Assembly (NCBI GenBank): GCA_016463705.1
Contig: JAEMQU010000005.1
Coordinates: 26,530-90,529 of the forward strand
DNA: 64,000 bases
Source of the DNA: Opitutales bacterium
Lineage (GTDB): Bacteria > Verrucomicrobiota > Verrucomicrobiia > Opitutales > UBA953
Direction: 5' to 3'
Notes under the pieces: model-generated
Seen by the model: the letters and a program-made list of their open reading frames with translations, nothing else
Database searches by the model: none
Told to the model about the DNA's origin: nothing
Made by a program: the position numbers and the translations under genes
Part shown: positions 8,937 to 16,747 of the stretch, in pieces
Layout: the number at the start of each line of letters is the position of its first letter
How positions within the stretch are numbered: position 1 is the first letter of the stretch

Positions 8937-9950
8937 ATGCGCCCCACCGTATGGATTCCCTTAATCCTTTGCGTCATTGTTGCTGGATGTTCCACGACAC
9001 CCGACAGCGGACTTAACGTTAAATCGTTTAATGATCGCGGCGTGATGATGTACGCTGACGTCACCCACGGGAAAGCTCCTTACGCCAAAGACCCAACGGT
9101 TATTAAATTTAAGGGTAAATATTGGATGTATTATTCGGTACCCGAACTGGAAGGCATGCTCGGCTGGAGAATTGGTATTGCGAATAGCGACGACCTCATT
9201 GTTTGGAAAAAAGTAGGGATGATCCAACCGGAGCAAAAAGTGGAGGCTAACGGCTTCTGTGCTCCTGCTGCCATTATTCTTAACGGTAAAATAAATATCT
9301 TTTATCAAAGTTACGGAAATAAAAAACTGGATGCCATTTGTCACGCCTGGTCAGAAGACGGAATTAATTTCACGCGCAACCCCGCTAACCCTATTTTTCG
9401 ACCGCATGGCGATTGGACCTGTGGACGAGCGATTGACGCCGAAGCCTTCGTCGATGGCGACCGCCTCCTGCTTTATTTCGCCTCCCGCGATGTCAGCTAT
9501 AAAATCCAGCTTATCGGTGTAGCCGCGGCACCTCTGAACTCTGACTTATCTCCGAGTCAGTGGACGCAACTCGTCGATGCTCCGATTTTAAAACCCACTT
9601 TAGATTGGGAAAAAAACTGTATCGAAGCAGCGAGTATCATCAAACGTGATAATATCTTTTATATGTTTTACGCGGGAGCTTATAATAATGAGCCGCAGCA
9701 AATCGGAGTCGCAAAAAGCACGGATGGCGTTCAATGGGAACGCTTGAGCGATCAGCCTCTTTTAACGAATGGTAAACCGGGCAGTTGGAATTCTAGTGAG
9801 TCGGGTCACCCAGGAATTTTCCATGACACCGACGGACAGGATTATTTATTTTATCAAGGCAACAACGACAAAGGCAAAACTTGGTATCTGTCCTTTGTTA
9901 AAATCGGCTGGAAAGACGGCCGACCGTTTGTCATCGAGAGTTCGAAGTAA
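8937..9950 (+). CDS. Lipoprotein with GH43/GH32-like five-bladed beta-propeller
   Basis: 337 aa from the ATG at 8937 (an in-frame TTG at 8919 would add six residues). Lipoprotein signal peptide with lipobox VAGC (Cys18). The remainder resembles family 43/32 glycosidases: repeated propeller strands such as KYWMYYS and IFYMFYAG, a candidate catalytic base Asp52 in KDPTVIKF, and a candidate general acid in NCIEAASII (about residue 225). Likely a surface or periplasmic glycan-trimming or glycan-binding protein; the substrate cannot be named. It follows the sigma-54 regulator by 40 bases but appears to have its own promoter. Its last 20 bases overlap the convergent gene. Confidence 0.75.
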   Translation: MRPTVWIPLILCVIVAGCSTTPDSGLNVKSFNDRGVMMYADVTHGKAPYAKDPTVIKFKGKYWMYYSVPELEGMLGWRIGIANSDDLIVWKKVGMIQPEQKVEANGFCAPAAIILNGKINIFYQSYGNKKLDAICHAWSEDGINFTRNPANPIFRPHGDWTCGRAIDAEAFVDGDRLLLYFASRDVSYKIQLIGVAAAPLNSDLSPSQWTQLVDAPILKPTLDWEKNCIEAASIIKRDNIFYMFYAGAYNNEPQQIGVAKSTDGVQWERLSDQPLLTNGKPGSWNSSESGHPGIFHDTDGQDYLFYQGNNDKGKTWYLSFVKIGWKDGRPFVIESSK

Positions 9951-10821
9951 GCGCTTGATTTAAAACATCGACCAAACGCTTCCGAACTGGCTCAGCCAAT
10001 TTCGCCAGGTGACGCTGGGCCGATTCATATTCTGCTCGGCCCGCTTCGGTTTCGATGCAGATGGGCTTGAGGCCCACCGCCGAAAAATCGTACGGCGAAG
10101 CGCGCATATCAATCGAGCGAGCCTCATGAGCCAGACGATAAGATTCGGTAGCTAAATCAGACGAAACCCAGGGCAACGATTTCATTGTCCATTTATATAA
10201 ATCCATCGTCACGTGCACACACCCGGGTTGTTCGTTTTTAATGCGACCCGCTAAATCAGGTTCTGAATGATTAAGAGGTTTGGCGGTAGGTGTAAAAAAA
10301 CGGAAGGCATCATAGTGTGTGCAACATACTGGCATCGAGCGCACGACTTCATCGGTACCCTTCGCACCCAAGCGTAACGGCCATTGAGCATGTCGACGTT
10401 GATCTGCTTGCTCGTAGACCATCGCCCATTCGTGTAAACCATAACACCTAAAAAAAGGTGGGCGGGTGGTGATGGCTAAAGACAAGTCACGAATGAATGT
10501 TAAACGTCGGGCGTCTCCCTCGTTCATCGGAATAACGCGGACTAATCCATCGGCGCCTTTTTGAAAGTGGGCGTCGGTTAAAAGTTCATCACCCTCAACA
10601 CAGGCAACGCCCACGCCGGGTGTCCAGCGACGCAATGCGCTTAATCTAAAGGGATAGTAGGTATAAAGAAAGTCTTCGACGGGATCCTGCTCACCGCGCG
10701 CGGCCCTTTGTTGACGGGCTTTAACTAAGGCATCAGCGCGTGCTTCATGGCTGGCCCGTTGTTCTTTCCATTCTTCAGGCGTTAAAATAATTTCTGCGGT
10801 AATCGTATTATTCACACTCAC
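9931..10821 (-). CDS. Conserved protein often annotated as 3-methyladenine DNA glycosylase
   Basis: 296 aa soluble protein. The block DPVEDFLYTYYPFRLSALRR (residues 46-65) is the hallmark of a family that, from memory, is labelled 3-methyladenine DNA glycosylase in many genomes. I see no helix-hairpin-helix DNA glycosylase motif and cannot confirm that label. Other conserved-looking features are the YGLHEWAMVY stretch, repeated Cys/His residues (CCTHYDAFRFF) and MDLYKWTMKS. It starts in the stop codon of the upstream gamma-carbonic anhydrase gene (ATGA overlap), so the two are co-transcribed. Function should be regarded as unknown. Confidence 0.75.
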   Translation of the reverse strand: MSVNNTITAEIILTPEEWKEQRASHEARADALVKARQQRAARGEQDPVEDFLYTYYPFRLSALRRWTPGVGVACVEGDELLTDAHFQKGADGLVRVIPMNEGDARRLTFIRDLSLAITTRPPFFRCYGLHEWAMVYEQADQRRHAQWPLRLGAKGTDEVVRSMPVCCTHYDAFRFFTPTAKPLNHSEPDLAGRIKNEQPGCVHVTMDLYKWTMKSLPWVSSDLATESYRLAHEARSIDMRASPYDFSAVGLKPICIETEAGRAEYESAQRHLAKLAEPVRKRLVDVLNQALTSNSR

Positions 10822-11375
10822 TCGAATCGTTTGTGATGGGCTGAGACTTTAATATATTTTTCGGCCCAACCGGGCAGAGAATTTATTTCTTCGGCCGTTA
10901 ATGGGCGCTTAACTTTGGCGGGCGAGCCGAGAACCAATGAACCGGGAAGAATAAAAGTGTCTTTAGTAACCAACGCACCGGCACCGATAATACAATCGGC
11001 ACCAATCACCGCGCCGTCTAAAATCGTGGCGTGCATTCCAATTAAACAACGATCACCAATGGTGCAGGCGTGAATCATGGCCAAGTGTCCGACGGTGACA
11101 TAACTCCCGATGATAGCGGGAAGATCATCGGCAACGTGTACCACGGCACCGTCTTGAATGTTGGTGCCTTCGCCAATCGAGATTGGAGCGATGTCGCCAC
11201 GCAACACCGCGCAGGGCCACACGCTGGCCTTGGCCGCGATGGTCACGTTACCAATCACCACAGAGCGGTCGTGAACATAAGCCGTGGGGTGAATCATGGG
11301 ACCTTTGGCCAAGTTGCGGGTGAGTTCCTCGGAAAGAAGTTTGTCGGCTGAATCTGGACTTGAGGAATTTGACAC
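10818..11375 (-). CDS. Gamma-carbonic anhydrase family protein (left-handed beta-helix)
   Basis: 185 aa hexapeptide-repeat protein of the YrdA/PaaY/CaiE type, with repeats such as SVWPCAVLRGD, GEGTNIQDG and GDRCLIGMHATILDGAVIG. The three metal-binding histidines of the family are present: His80 (VVH), His97 (VGH) and His102 (IHACTIGD), so a zinc site is likely. True carbonic anhydrase activity varies in this subfamily. The GTG at 11375 is the longest start; the ATG at 11297 (MIHPTAYVHD), preceded by AAAGG, matches the usual N-terminus better and is a good alternative. Coupled to the downstream gene through an ATGA overlap. Confidence 0.9.
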   Translation of the reverse strand: MSNSSSPDSADKLLSEELTRNLAKGPMIHPTAYVHDRSVVIGNVTIAAKASVWPCAVLRGDIAPISIGEGTNIQDGAVVHVADDLPAIIGSYVTVGHLAMIHACTIGDRCLIGMHATILDGAVIGADCIIGAGALVTKDTFILPGSLVLGSPAKVKRPLTAEEINSLPGWAEKYIKVSAHHKRFE

Positions 11376-11565
11376 CCCATCAAGGTGTCGAGTGGGAGAC
11401 TTTCAGGGAAGCCCGAAGTGCCTAATTTCAAAAAAATGCTAATTTTCGTCAATTTCGAGGGTTATTTGCCCGGGGCGGCTGGGAAAAAACCCTTAACCCC
11501 AAGTTAAAAAATAATTCCCCTTGCCAACCCCAAGTCAGTTCATTTGCTCCGACCTTCCGACAGCC

Positions 11566-11880
11566 ATGAAGGCCACATTTATCACATCCGGTCGCCAGTT
11601 CACAGTGAAGCAAGGCGACATCCTCATCGTTAACCAGTACCCTGGTAAAAACGAAGGGGACGTACTCACCTTTGACCAAGTTCTCCTCGTTGGAGAAGGC
11701 GCAGCTGCCAAGATCGGCACCCCTACTGTTGCCGGCGCCAAAGTCACCGCGACTATTCTCGAGAATAAGCGCGGCGACAAGATCGACATCTTTAAACACC
11801 GTCGCCGTAAAGGTTACTACCGTCGTCGCGGTCACCGCCAAGAGCTGTCGGTCATCAAAGTCGAAACCATTTCTGCTTAA
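11566..11880 (+). CDS. rplU: 50S ribosomal protein L21
   Basis: Binds 23S rRNA in the large subunit. 104 aa from ATG 11566 ([18 protein letters not shown]), the standard L21 length; the in-frame extension back to 11521 is not conserved L21 sequence. Characteristic [18 protein letters not shown] basic block near the C-terminus. First gene of the usual rplU-rpmA pair, 19 bases from rpmA. A possible TTGCCA -35 box lies at 11521. No L21 leader structure is evident in the 190-base upstream region, only a short inverted repeat at 11371-11389 overlapping the divergent gene start. Confidence 0.96.
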   Translation: MKATFITSGRQFTVKQGDILIVNQYPGKNEGDVLTFDQVLLVGEGAAAKIGTPTVAGAKVTATILENKRGDKIDIFKHRRRKGYYRRRGHRQELSVIKVETISA

Positions 11881-11899
11881 CCCTTAATCAAGTACTACC

Positions 11900-12166
11900 A
11901 TGGCAACCAAGAAAGGTGGCGGCACTTCCAGCAACGGCCGCGATTCACAATCCAAACGTCTCGGCGTTAAACTTTACAGCGGCGAGTTTGCTACCGCTGG
12001 CTCCATCCTCATCCGTCAACGTGGCACTCAAATGCGCGCGGGTCGTAATGTCGGCATGGGTCGCGATCACACTCTCTTTGCTAAAGCCGATGGCTTAGTG
12101 AAGTGGGATGCTGAACACCGTCGGGTTGAAGTGGTTCCTACCACTGCCAACAGCTGCACGATCTAA
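11900..12166 (+). CDS. rpmA: 50S ribosomal protein L27
   Basis: L27, whose N-terminal arm reaches the peptidyl-transferase centre. 88 aa. Starts [20 protein letters not shown], without the cleavable extension found in Firmicutes, and continues with RLGVKLYSG and [11 protein letters not shown], which are typical. No Shine-Dalgarno sequence before the ATG. Second gene of the rplU operon; followed after 20 bases by a strong intrinsic terminator. Confidence 0.97.
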   Translation: MATKKGGGTSSNGRDSQSKRLGVKLYSGEFATAGSILIRQRGTQMRAGRNVGMGRDHTLFAKADGLVKWDAEHRRVEVVPTTANSCTI

Positions 12167-12186
12167 TTTCGTTTTTAAAACGAATT

Positions 12187-12216
12187 AAAAAAGCCGACTG
12201 AACTGTCGGCTTTTTT
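12187..12216. terminator. Bidirectional intrinsic terminator after rplU-rpmA
   Basis: AAAAAAGCCGAC (12187-12198), loop TGAACT, GTCGGCTTTTTT (12205-12216): a perfect 12-bp stem with an A-tract on one side and a T-tract on the other. It can end rpmA transcripts on the plus strand and those of the small gene at 12286-12561 on the minus strand. Confidence 0.9.
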
Positions 12217-12285
12217 GTTATGCAGAGAATCCTTCCCGGTCTCGCCGGTTGGCGAAACTCGCAGGGCTCTTCTTTCTGTCATCTT

Positions 12286-12561
12286 CTAGTTCTGACGACT
12301 GGTTAACTTTTCCAACTGCGAACGGAAAACCGCCCGCGTCGAATCTGCATAGATCGGATCATGGACGACATAATCGCAGACTTTTTCGAGAGCACGCGAT
12401 TCATCCACGTTCACGAGATGCATCGAATCTAATTCGGTGATTAATAACTTGAGGTGCTCAAACGACAACAACGCTAAATCGAGTTCGGTCGTATCACTGA
12501 AACCGTACTCGGGATCGTCAGCTTCCTGAGACAGGAGCATAGTATTTTGAGGATAGTGCAT
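12286..12561 (-). CDS. Hypothetical small acidic protein
   Basis: 91 aa, not recognised. No signal peptide or membrane segment. Acidic, with a predicted mostly helical middle (ELDLALLSFEHLKLLITELD) and an SRALEKVCDYVVHD segment. An alternative start is the ATG at 12540 (MLLSQEADD). It sits alone between the rpmA terminator and the MATE exporter gene. Codon use is like that of its neighbours, which favours a real gene. Confidence 0.55.
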   Translation of the reverse strand: MHYPQNTMLLSQEADDPEYGFSDTTELDLALLSFEHLKLLITELDSMHLVNVDESRALEKVCDYVVHDPIYADSTRAVFRSQLEKLTSRQN

Positions 12562-12674
12562 TTGGGGTGCGTCTAAAATACTAAGCTTAAAACACGTCCT
12601 GGAAAGATAATCTGTGTTAAGAAACTATGGATACAGTGTGTCTTTTGCGTGACGAAACTCGTGGGATATAACAC

Positions 12675-14003
12675 CTAAATTCCCGAGTAACGCGTCGAAC
12701 GCCAAAACTTCCACGTCATCACCAAGGACACTAAACCAAGCCCAAACGCTAGCGCGATCCATATTCCCGCCGCGCCTAAATGACAGGGGAACGCCAATAG
12801 CAGGGCTAAAGGTAGCGTGACTAACCAATAGACAATAAAGACCGACCAAGAGGCCCAGGCGGCGCAATTAATTGAGCGGAGTAAATGGGCAGCGACAATT
12901 TGTACTCCGTCAAACGGGGCCCACACGGCGGCGAAGATAAGTAAAACTGAGGCAATCATCGCCGATTCCGTTCCAGCCACGCCATAAAGTTGGAGCAAGT
13001 TAGGACGCAGTAAAACCATGGCCAATCCGTAGAGTGCCATAAAACAACCGCCCATCATAATAGCACCCCAACCCACAGCGTGAACGCGCTTGATATCTTT
13101 GGCACCATACGCCTCGCCCGCTCGAATGCCCGCCGCGATGCCTAATCCGAGGGGCAACATAAAGGCAGCGGAGGCGGTACTGATCGCCACTTGGTGGGCC
13201 GCTTGGGCCGTGGGCGAAATCCATCCAGCAAAAATTGGGACGACTGCAAAAATTCCGACTTCACTCAAGCTGTGCAAACCAGCAGGTAGTCCAGTCTTCA
13301 TCAAACGTGCGAAAACTTTTTTTTGAAAACCTTCCGCCCAGTTTACCTCTCCGCGGCCGGGAGTGTACCAAAGCCCAATCAGCATCACGATGCGGGAAAC
13401 CAAGGTCGCCCAACCCGCTCCAGCCAATCCTAAATTGGGAAAACCCCAGTTGCCATACATCCAAAGCCAATTGAATAAAATATTTAGAAGTAATCCGACC
13501 GTTAACCAAGCTAAAGAAATCCAGGGTTGGTGTTGGGTATCGCGATGGCAACGCAGGGCATGAAATAATAAACCAGGTACCATCGCCCAAGCCATAATGA
13601 TAAAGAAGTCGTGCGCTTCCTTGGCGACTTCGGGTGCCGATCCTAAATGATTTAAAAAATAGGCTGATCCATGAGTTAGAACCGCGGCGATCGTGCTGAA
13701 AATAAGGGCCAGGGCCATACCATGGCGGAGAATAGCGGGTGCCGACTCTTCAACCCCTGCCCCATTATCCTGCGATTGATAAACAGAAATCGCTCCGATG
13801 AGTCCGATACCAAAAACGTAAGGAATGTAATTGAGATTTGCAGCGAGGGCCGACGCGGCCAAAGCGGTTTCGCCGAGGTGGCCAGCCATCGTGACATCAA
13901 TCACAAACATCAAACCATAGCCGAACATTCCCAGCATAATCGGGATGGCTAGCTTGAGCGTAGGAATCACTTCGTCTCTAATGCGCGCGGCCTTCATTTG
14001 CAC
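12675..14003 (-). CDS. MATE family efflux transporter
   Basis: Multidrug/toxin extruder of the NorM/DinF type that uses a Na+ or H+ gradient to export organic cations or metabolites across the inner membrane. 442 aa with about 12 hydrophobic segments. The N-terminal lobe starts with PIMLGMFGYGLMFVIDVTMA, containing the D in the VDxTMAGHLG motif characteristic of MATE proteins, followed by LAASALAANL; the second lobe begins near LPAGLHSLSEVGIFAV. Downstream of an ABC ATPase gene by 40 bases on the same strand, so they may share a transcript, although no mechanistic link is known. Substrate unknown. Confidence 0.9.
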   Translation of the reverse strand: MQMKAARIRDEVIPTLKLAIPIMLGMFGYGLMFVIDVTMAGHLGETALAASALAANLNYIPYVFGIGLIGAISVYQSQDNGAGVEESAPAILRHGMALALIFSTIAAVLTHGSAYFLNHLGSAPEVAKEAHDFFIIMAWAMVPGLLFHALRCHRDTQHQPWISLAWLTVGLLLNILFNWLWMYGNWGFPNLGLAGAGWATLVSRIVMLIGLWYTPGRGEVNWAEGFQKKVFARLMKTGLPAGLHSLSEVGIFAVVPIFAGWISPTAQAAHQVAISTASAAFMLPLGLGIAAGIRAGEAYGAKDIKRVHAVGWGAIMMGGCFMALYGLAMVLLRPNLLQLYGVAGTESAMIASVLLIFAAVWAPFDGVQIVAAHLLRSINCAAWASWSVFIVYWLVTLPLALLLAFPCHLGAAGIWIALAFGLGLVSLVMTWKFWRSTRYSGI

Positions 14004-14043
14004 CCAGCAGTGGCGGTTTAATCTGAATTAGCGAGTTTAAGTT

Positions 14044-15114
14044 TTAATCGATCAAGCCCACCACATCTTCGGGCTCAACCCACGCATAAACGGTCGACTT
14101 CGAACCGACGCGCTGACGTGGATTAATTTCTGATATTTTTAAGACCAATCCTTGAACAGTCGAAAAATCGTGCAGGGAAAAATCACCCTGAAATAAAGTG
14201 TCAGTCACACTGCCCTCAAAAGAATTTTCTTCAGGGGCCATAATATCTAAGTGTAAACATTCGGGGCGAATACACAGCGTGAGCGCCTGGCCGACCGCGG
14301 GTGGATGTTCGACATCCGATAAGGCCCCGTGGAGTTCACCGAAATCCGTTTGGGCAATAAACTCACCCGCCGCTTGGTGAATGAGTTTTCCTTTAATTAA
14401 ATTAGCGGAGCCTAAAAAAGTCGCAATCCAGCTATTGAGCGGGCGACGATAAACATCGAGCGGATTACCTGATTGTATAATTTTTCCGTCGGACATCACG
14501 CCCAGTTGATCGGCCATCGCAAAGGCATCTTTTTGATCATGCAATACGCAGATAATAGTCATCGAACGCTCGCGGACCAGTTTACGCAGGCGATCACGCA
14601 GTTCGATGCGACCCGCGGTATCCAAATTACTGAAGGGCTCATCGAGTAATAATAACTTGGGGTTAGACATGAGCGCGCGAGCCAGAGCGATGCGTTGTTG
14701 CTGGCCTCCCGAAAGTTCGGAAGGACGACGGAGCGCCCACGATTTGGCGTCCACCGAATGTAATGCTTGGTAAGCGCGTTCTTTTACTTCAATCGGCGAC
14801 AGGCCTGAATCACTTAAATCCAGAGCTACATTTTCCCAAACGGTTAAGTGCGGAAACAAGGCGTAGTTTTGAAAAACCATAGCGGTGGACCGCGACGTTG
14901 GTGTTTTTTCTTTTAGATTTTTACCCTCTAATTTTATGGATCCCGTATAGCCCTCGATCAGTCCGGCTAGAATCTTTAACAACGTCGTTTTGCCGCTACC
15001 CGAGGGACCGACGAGGCAATACAAAGAGCCCGACTCAACCTGGAGATTAACCCCGTTTAAAATTGGGTGTGAATCAATTTGGTAATGCAAATCTTGTATA
15101 TTAATTGCGAACAC
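14044..15114 (-). CDS. ABC transporter ATP-binding protein (PotA/FbpC-like, TOBE domain)
   Basis: Energises an importer of the polyamine/iron/sulfate/molybdate group. 356 aa: nucleotide-binding domain with Walker A GPSGSGKT (36-43), Q-loop FQNYALFPHL, signature LSGGQQQR (134-141), Walker B LLLLDEP, then a C-terminal TOBE-like regulatory region (about 270-350). GTG start at 15114; an ATG is not available nearby. No permease or binding-protein gene is found beside it in the window, so its partners must lie elsewhere. Substrate cannot be assigned; iron(III) or polyamine are the common choices for this sequence type. Confidence 0.88.
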   Translation of the reverse strand: MFAINIQDLHYQIDSHPILNGVNLQVESGSLYCLVGPSGSGKTTLLKILAGLIEGYTGSIKLEGKNLKEKTPTSRSTAMVFQNYALFPHLTVWENVALDLSDSGLSPIEVKERAYQALHSVDAKSWALRRPSELSGGQQQRIALARALMSNPKLLLLDEPFSNLDTAGRIELRDRLRKLVRERSMTIICVLHDQKDAFAMADQLGVMSDGKIIQSGNPLDVYRRPLNSWIATFLGSANLIKGKLIHQAAGEFIAQTDFGELHGALSDVEHPPAVGQALTLCIRPECLHLDIMAPEENSFEGSVTDTLFQGDFSLHDFSTVQGLVLKISEINPRQRVGSKSTVYAWVEPEDVVGLID

Positions 15115-15229
15115 GAATGAAATTTAACCTTTCTTATAAAGAGGTGCAAGGATGGGTCGTTCACAATTTAAGTAAATTAGCCGAGCGATGCTTGCCACCG
15201 CCCATCTTTTGCTCAAGGTTATGGGTCCT

Positions 15230-15835
15230 ATGGCTAACGACGACGAAGAAGAAGAGAAAACCCCCGAAGCACCTAAAGAGGCTACACCGAGCGCTCTGCT
15301 CATCCAGAAAAAATTCCTCGAACAACGTAAGCTCTTCCTCTGGGGCGCCGTCGATGATGCTTCAGCGAAAGACATCGTAGAAAAACTCCTGTACCTCGAA
15401 ACTTCCGATCCAGGAAAAGAGATTACTTTTTATATCAATACTCCCGGAGGTTCGATTACGGCAGGTATGGCGGTCTACGATACCATCCGCTTAATTACCT
15501 CACCCGTTAAAGTAGTCGTCACTGGTATGGCTGCGTCCATGGGATCCATCTTACTGCAAGCGCCTAAACAAAAAGGGGGCCGCCTCGTTTTCCCTCATGC
15601 TCGGGTGATGATTCACCAACCACTCATTATGGGTCGCATTCAAGCCCCTGCCGTCGATATTCATATTCAAGCTCTCGAGATGGAACGCCTGCGCGCCGAG
15701 CTAAATGAAATTCTCGCGAAGGCCTCAGGACAAAAACTCGAGAAAGTGGTTAAAGATACTGATCGAGATTTTTACATGACCGCCGAAGAAGCCATTGAAT
15801 ATGGTCTGGCGGATGCGATCGTTAAAAAACTTTAA
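15230..15835 (+). CDS. clpP: ATP-dependent Clp protease proteolytic subunit (ClpP family)
   Basis: Barrel-forming serine peptidase that degrades substrates unfolded by ClpX/ClpA/ClpC. 201 aa from ATG 15230 (MANDDEEEEK; longer in-frame starts at 15188 and 15221 give a poor N-terminus). Intact triad, numbered from 15230: Ser104 in GMAASMGS, His129 in MIHQP, Asp180 in TDRDFYM; INTPGGSI oxyanion strand present. The segment after HQP (LIMGRIQAPAVDIHI) lacks the typical GGxxGQATDI and the N-terminus is acidic, so this may be a ClpP2-like paralogue rather than the housekeeping ClpP. No clpX follows; instead come a rhomboid and a Prc protease, probably in one operon. Confidence 0.92.
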   Translation: MANDDEEEEKTPEAPKEATPSALLIQKKFLEQRKLFLWGAVDDASAKDIVEKLLYLETSDPGKEITFYINTPGGSITAGMAVYDTIRLITSPVKVVVTGMAASMGSILLQAPKQKGGRLVFPHARVMIHQPLIMGRIQAPAVDIHIQALEMERLRAELNEILAKASGQKLEKVVKDTDRDFYMTAEEAIEYGLADAIVKKL

Positions 15836-15846
15836 TCCACAGATTA

Positions 15847-16740
15847 ATGGGCATCGGCAATCGAGCCTATATGCGAAATACGATTCCCTTTCGCTCAGGG
15901 ATATCGGCTACCACTATCATCCTGTGTTTGATTGTCGGATTCTATCTGGTTAATCTCGTCCAAGACTCGACGCGTACCGACTTAACCTCTTGGGCCACCC
16001 TGCCCGAAATTAATTCCGCCCCCTGGCAGTGGTTTACCTACGCCTTTATTCATTATAGTTTTTGGCATCTCTTGGGTAATGGGCTGGGGCTTTGGTGGTT
16101 GGGAAAAGTTGTCGAAGATCACTACGGCGAAAAAGTATTCTACCTAACACTCAGCGGCGGAATTATTCTAGGGGCATTTTGCTGGTGGCTAACGGGCGTG
16201 AGTGGAGTGCGCTCCGAAAATCATAGCTTAATTGGAATCTCTGGCGGCGTCTATGCACTCATGGTTGTAGCTCTACTGAATCGACTAGACCAAGTCATCA
16301 CCCTGTTACTTTTCTTTTTTATTCCCGTTAATATAAAAGCCCGCTGGCTTCTCATCACACTCCTGGTCATCACGGTTTTGGGTTGGGGCTTTTCCGAATT
16401 ACCTGGTCGACATACCTGGACAAGTTGGAAGCCGGCACTTGACTGGGCGATGGGCACGAGCCTCGCTCATTCCGCGCACCTTGGAGGGTTTTTGTTTGGG
16501 TGGCTGATGTGGAAATATCAAAATCAAACAAATCGGTCAGGTAGTGGCGCTCTATCTATAATGGGCACCCCTTTCGACGATGATAATACAATGTCTATGC
16601 AGCCGAAAAACGGCCAAAAAATCAGCCAAGTCCGTGCAGAATTAGACGCGCTGCTCGATAAAATTTCCGTCAAGGGTTTCGGCTCGCTCACCGAGTCCGA
16701 AAAACGCAGACTCGCCGAACTCAGCGATCAACTGAAATAA
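15847..16740 (+). CDS. Rhomboid family intramembrane serine protease
   Basis: Cleaves transmembrane substrates within the inner membrane. 297 aa with about six to seven membrane segments. The Ser-His dyad is visible: Ser132 in IGISGGVYAL (the usual GASG is GISG here) and His211 in HSAHLGGFLFG; the HLLGN loop (74-78) contributes the conserved His/Asn. Behind the membrane core is a soluble tail (about 250-297) ending in a helical segment LDALLDKISVKGFGSLTESE, of a kind also seen in Bacteroidetes rhomboids. Starts 11 bases after clpP and ends seven bases before prc, so the three are very likely co-transcribed. Confidence 0.92.
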   Translation: MGIGNRAYMRNTIPFRSGISATTIILCLIVGFYLVNLVQDSTRTDLTSWATLPEINSAPWQWFTYAFIHYSFWHLLGNGLGLWWLGKVVEDHYGEKVFYLTLSGGIILGAFCWWLTGVSGVRSENHSLIGISGGVYALMVVALLNRLDQVITLLLFFFIPVNIKARWLLITLLVITVLGWGFSELPGRHTWTSWKPALDWAMGTSLAHSAHLGGFLFGWLMWKYQNQTNRSGSGALSIMGTPFDDDNTMSMQPKNGQKISQVRAELDALLDKISVKGFGSLTESEKRRLAELSDQLK

Positions 16741-16747
16741 AATTTCC

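Noticed and set aside
11371-11389. GACACC...GGTGTC hairpin as a terminator
   Set aside because: Only a 6-bp stem with no T-run, and it overlaps the start region of the minus-strand gamma-carbonic anhydrase gene.
11449-11841. Antisense frame over rplU (130 codons)
   Set aside because: Mirrors the ribosomal protein gene and shows no recognisable domain or promoter.
12625-12867. Minus-strand frame at the end of the MATE gene
   Set aside because: Overlaps the MATE reading frame on the same strand in another phase and has no conserved content.
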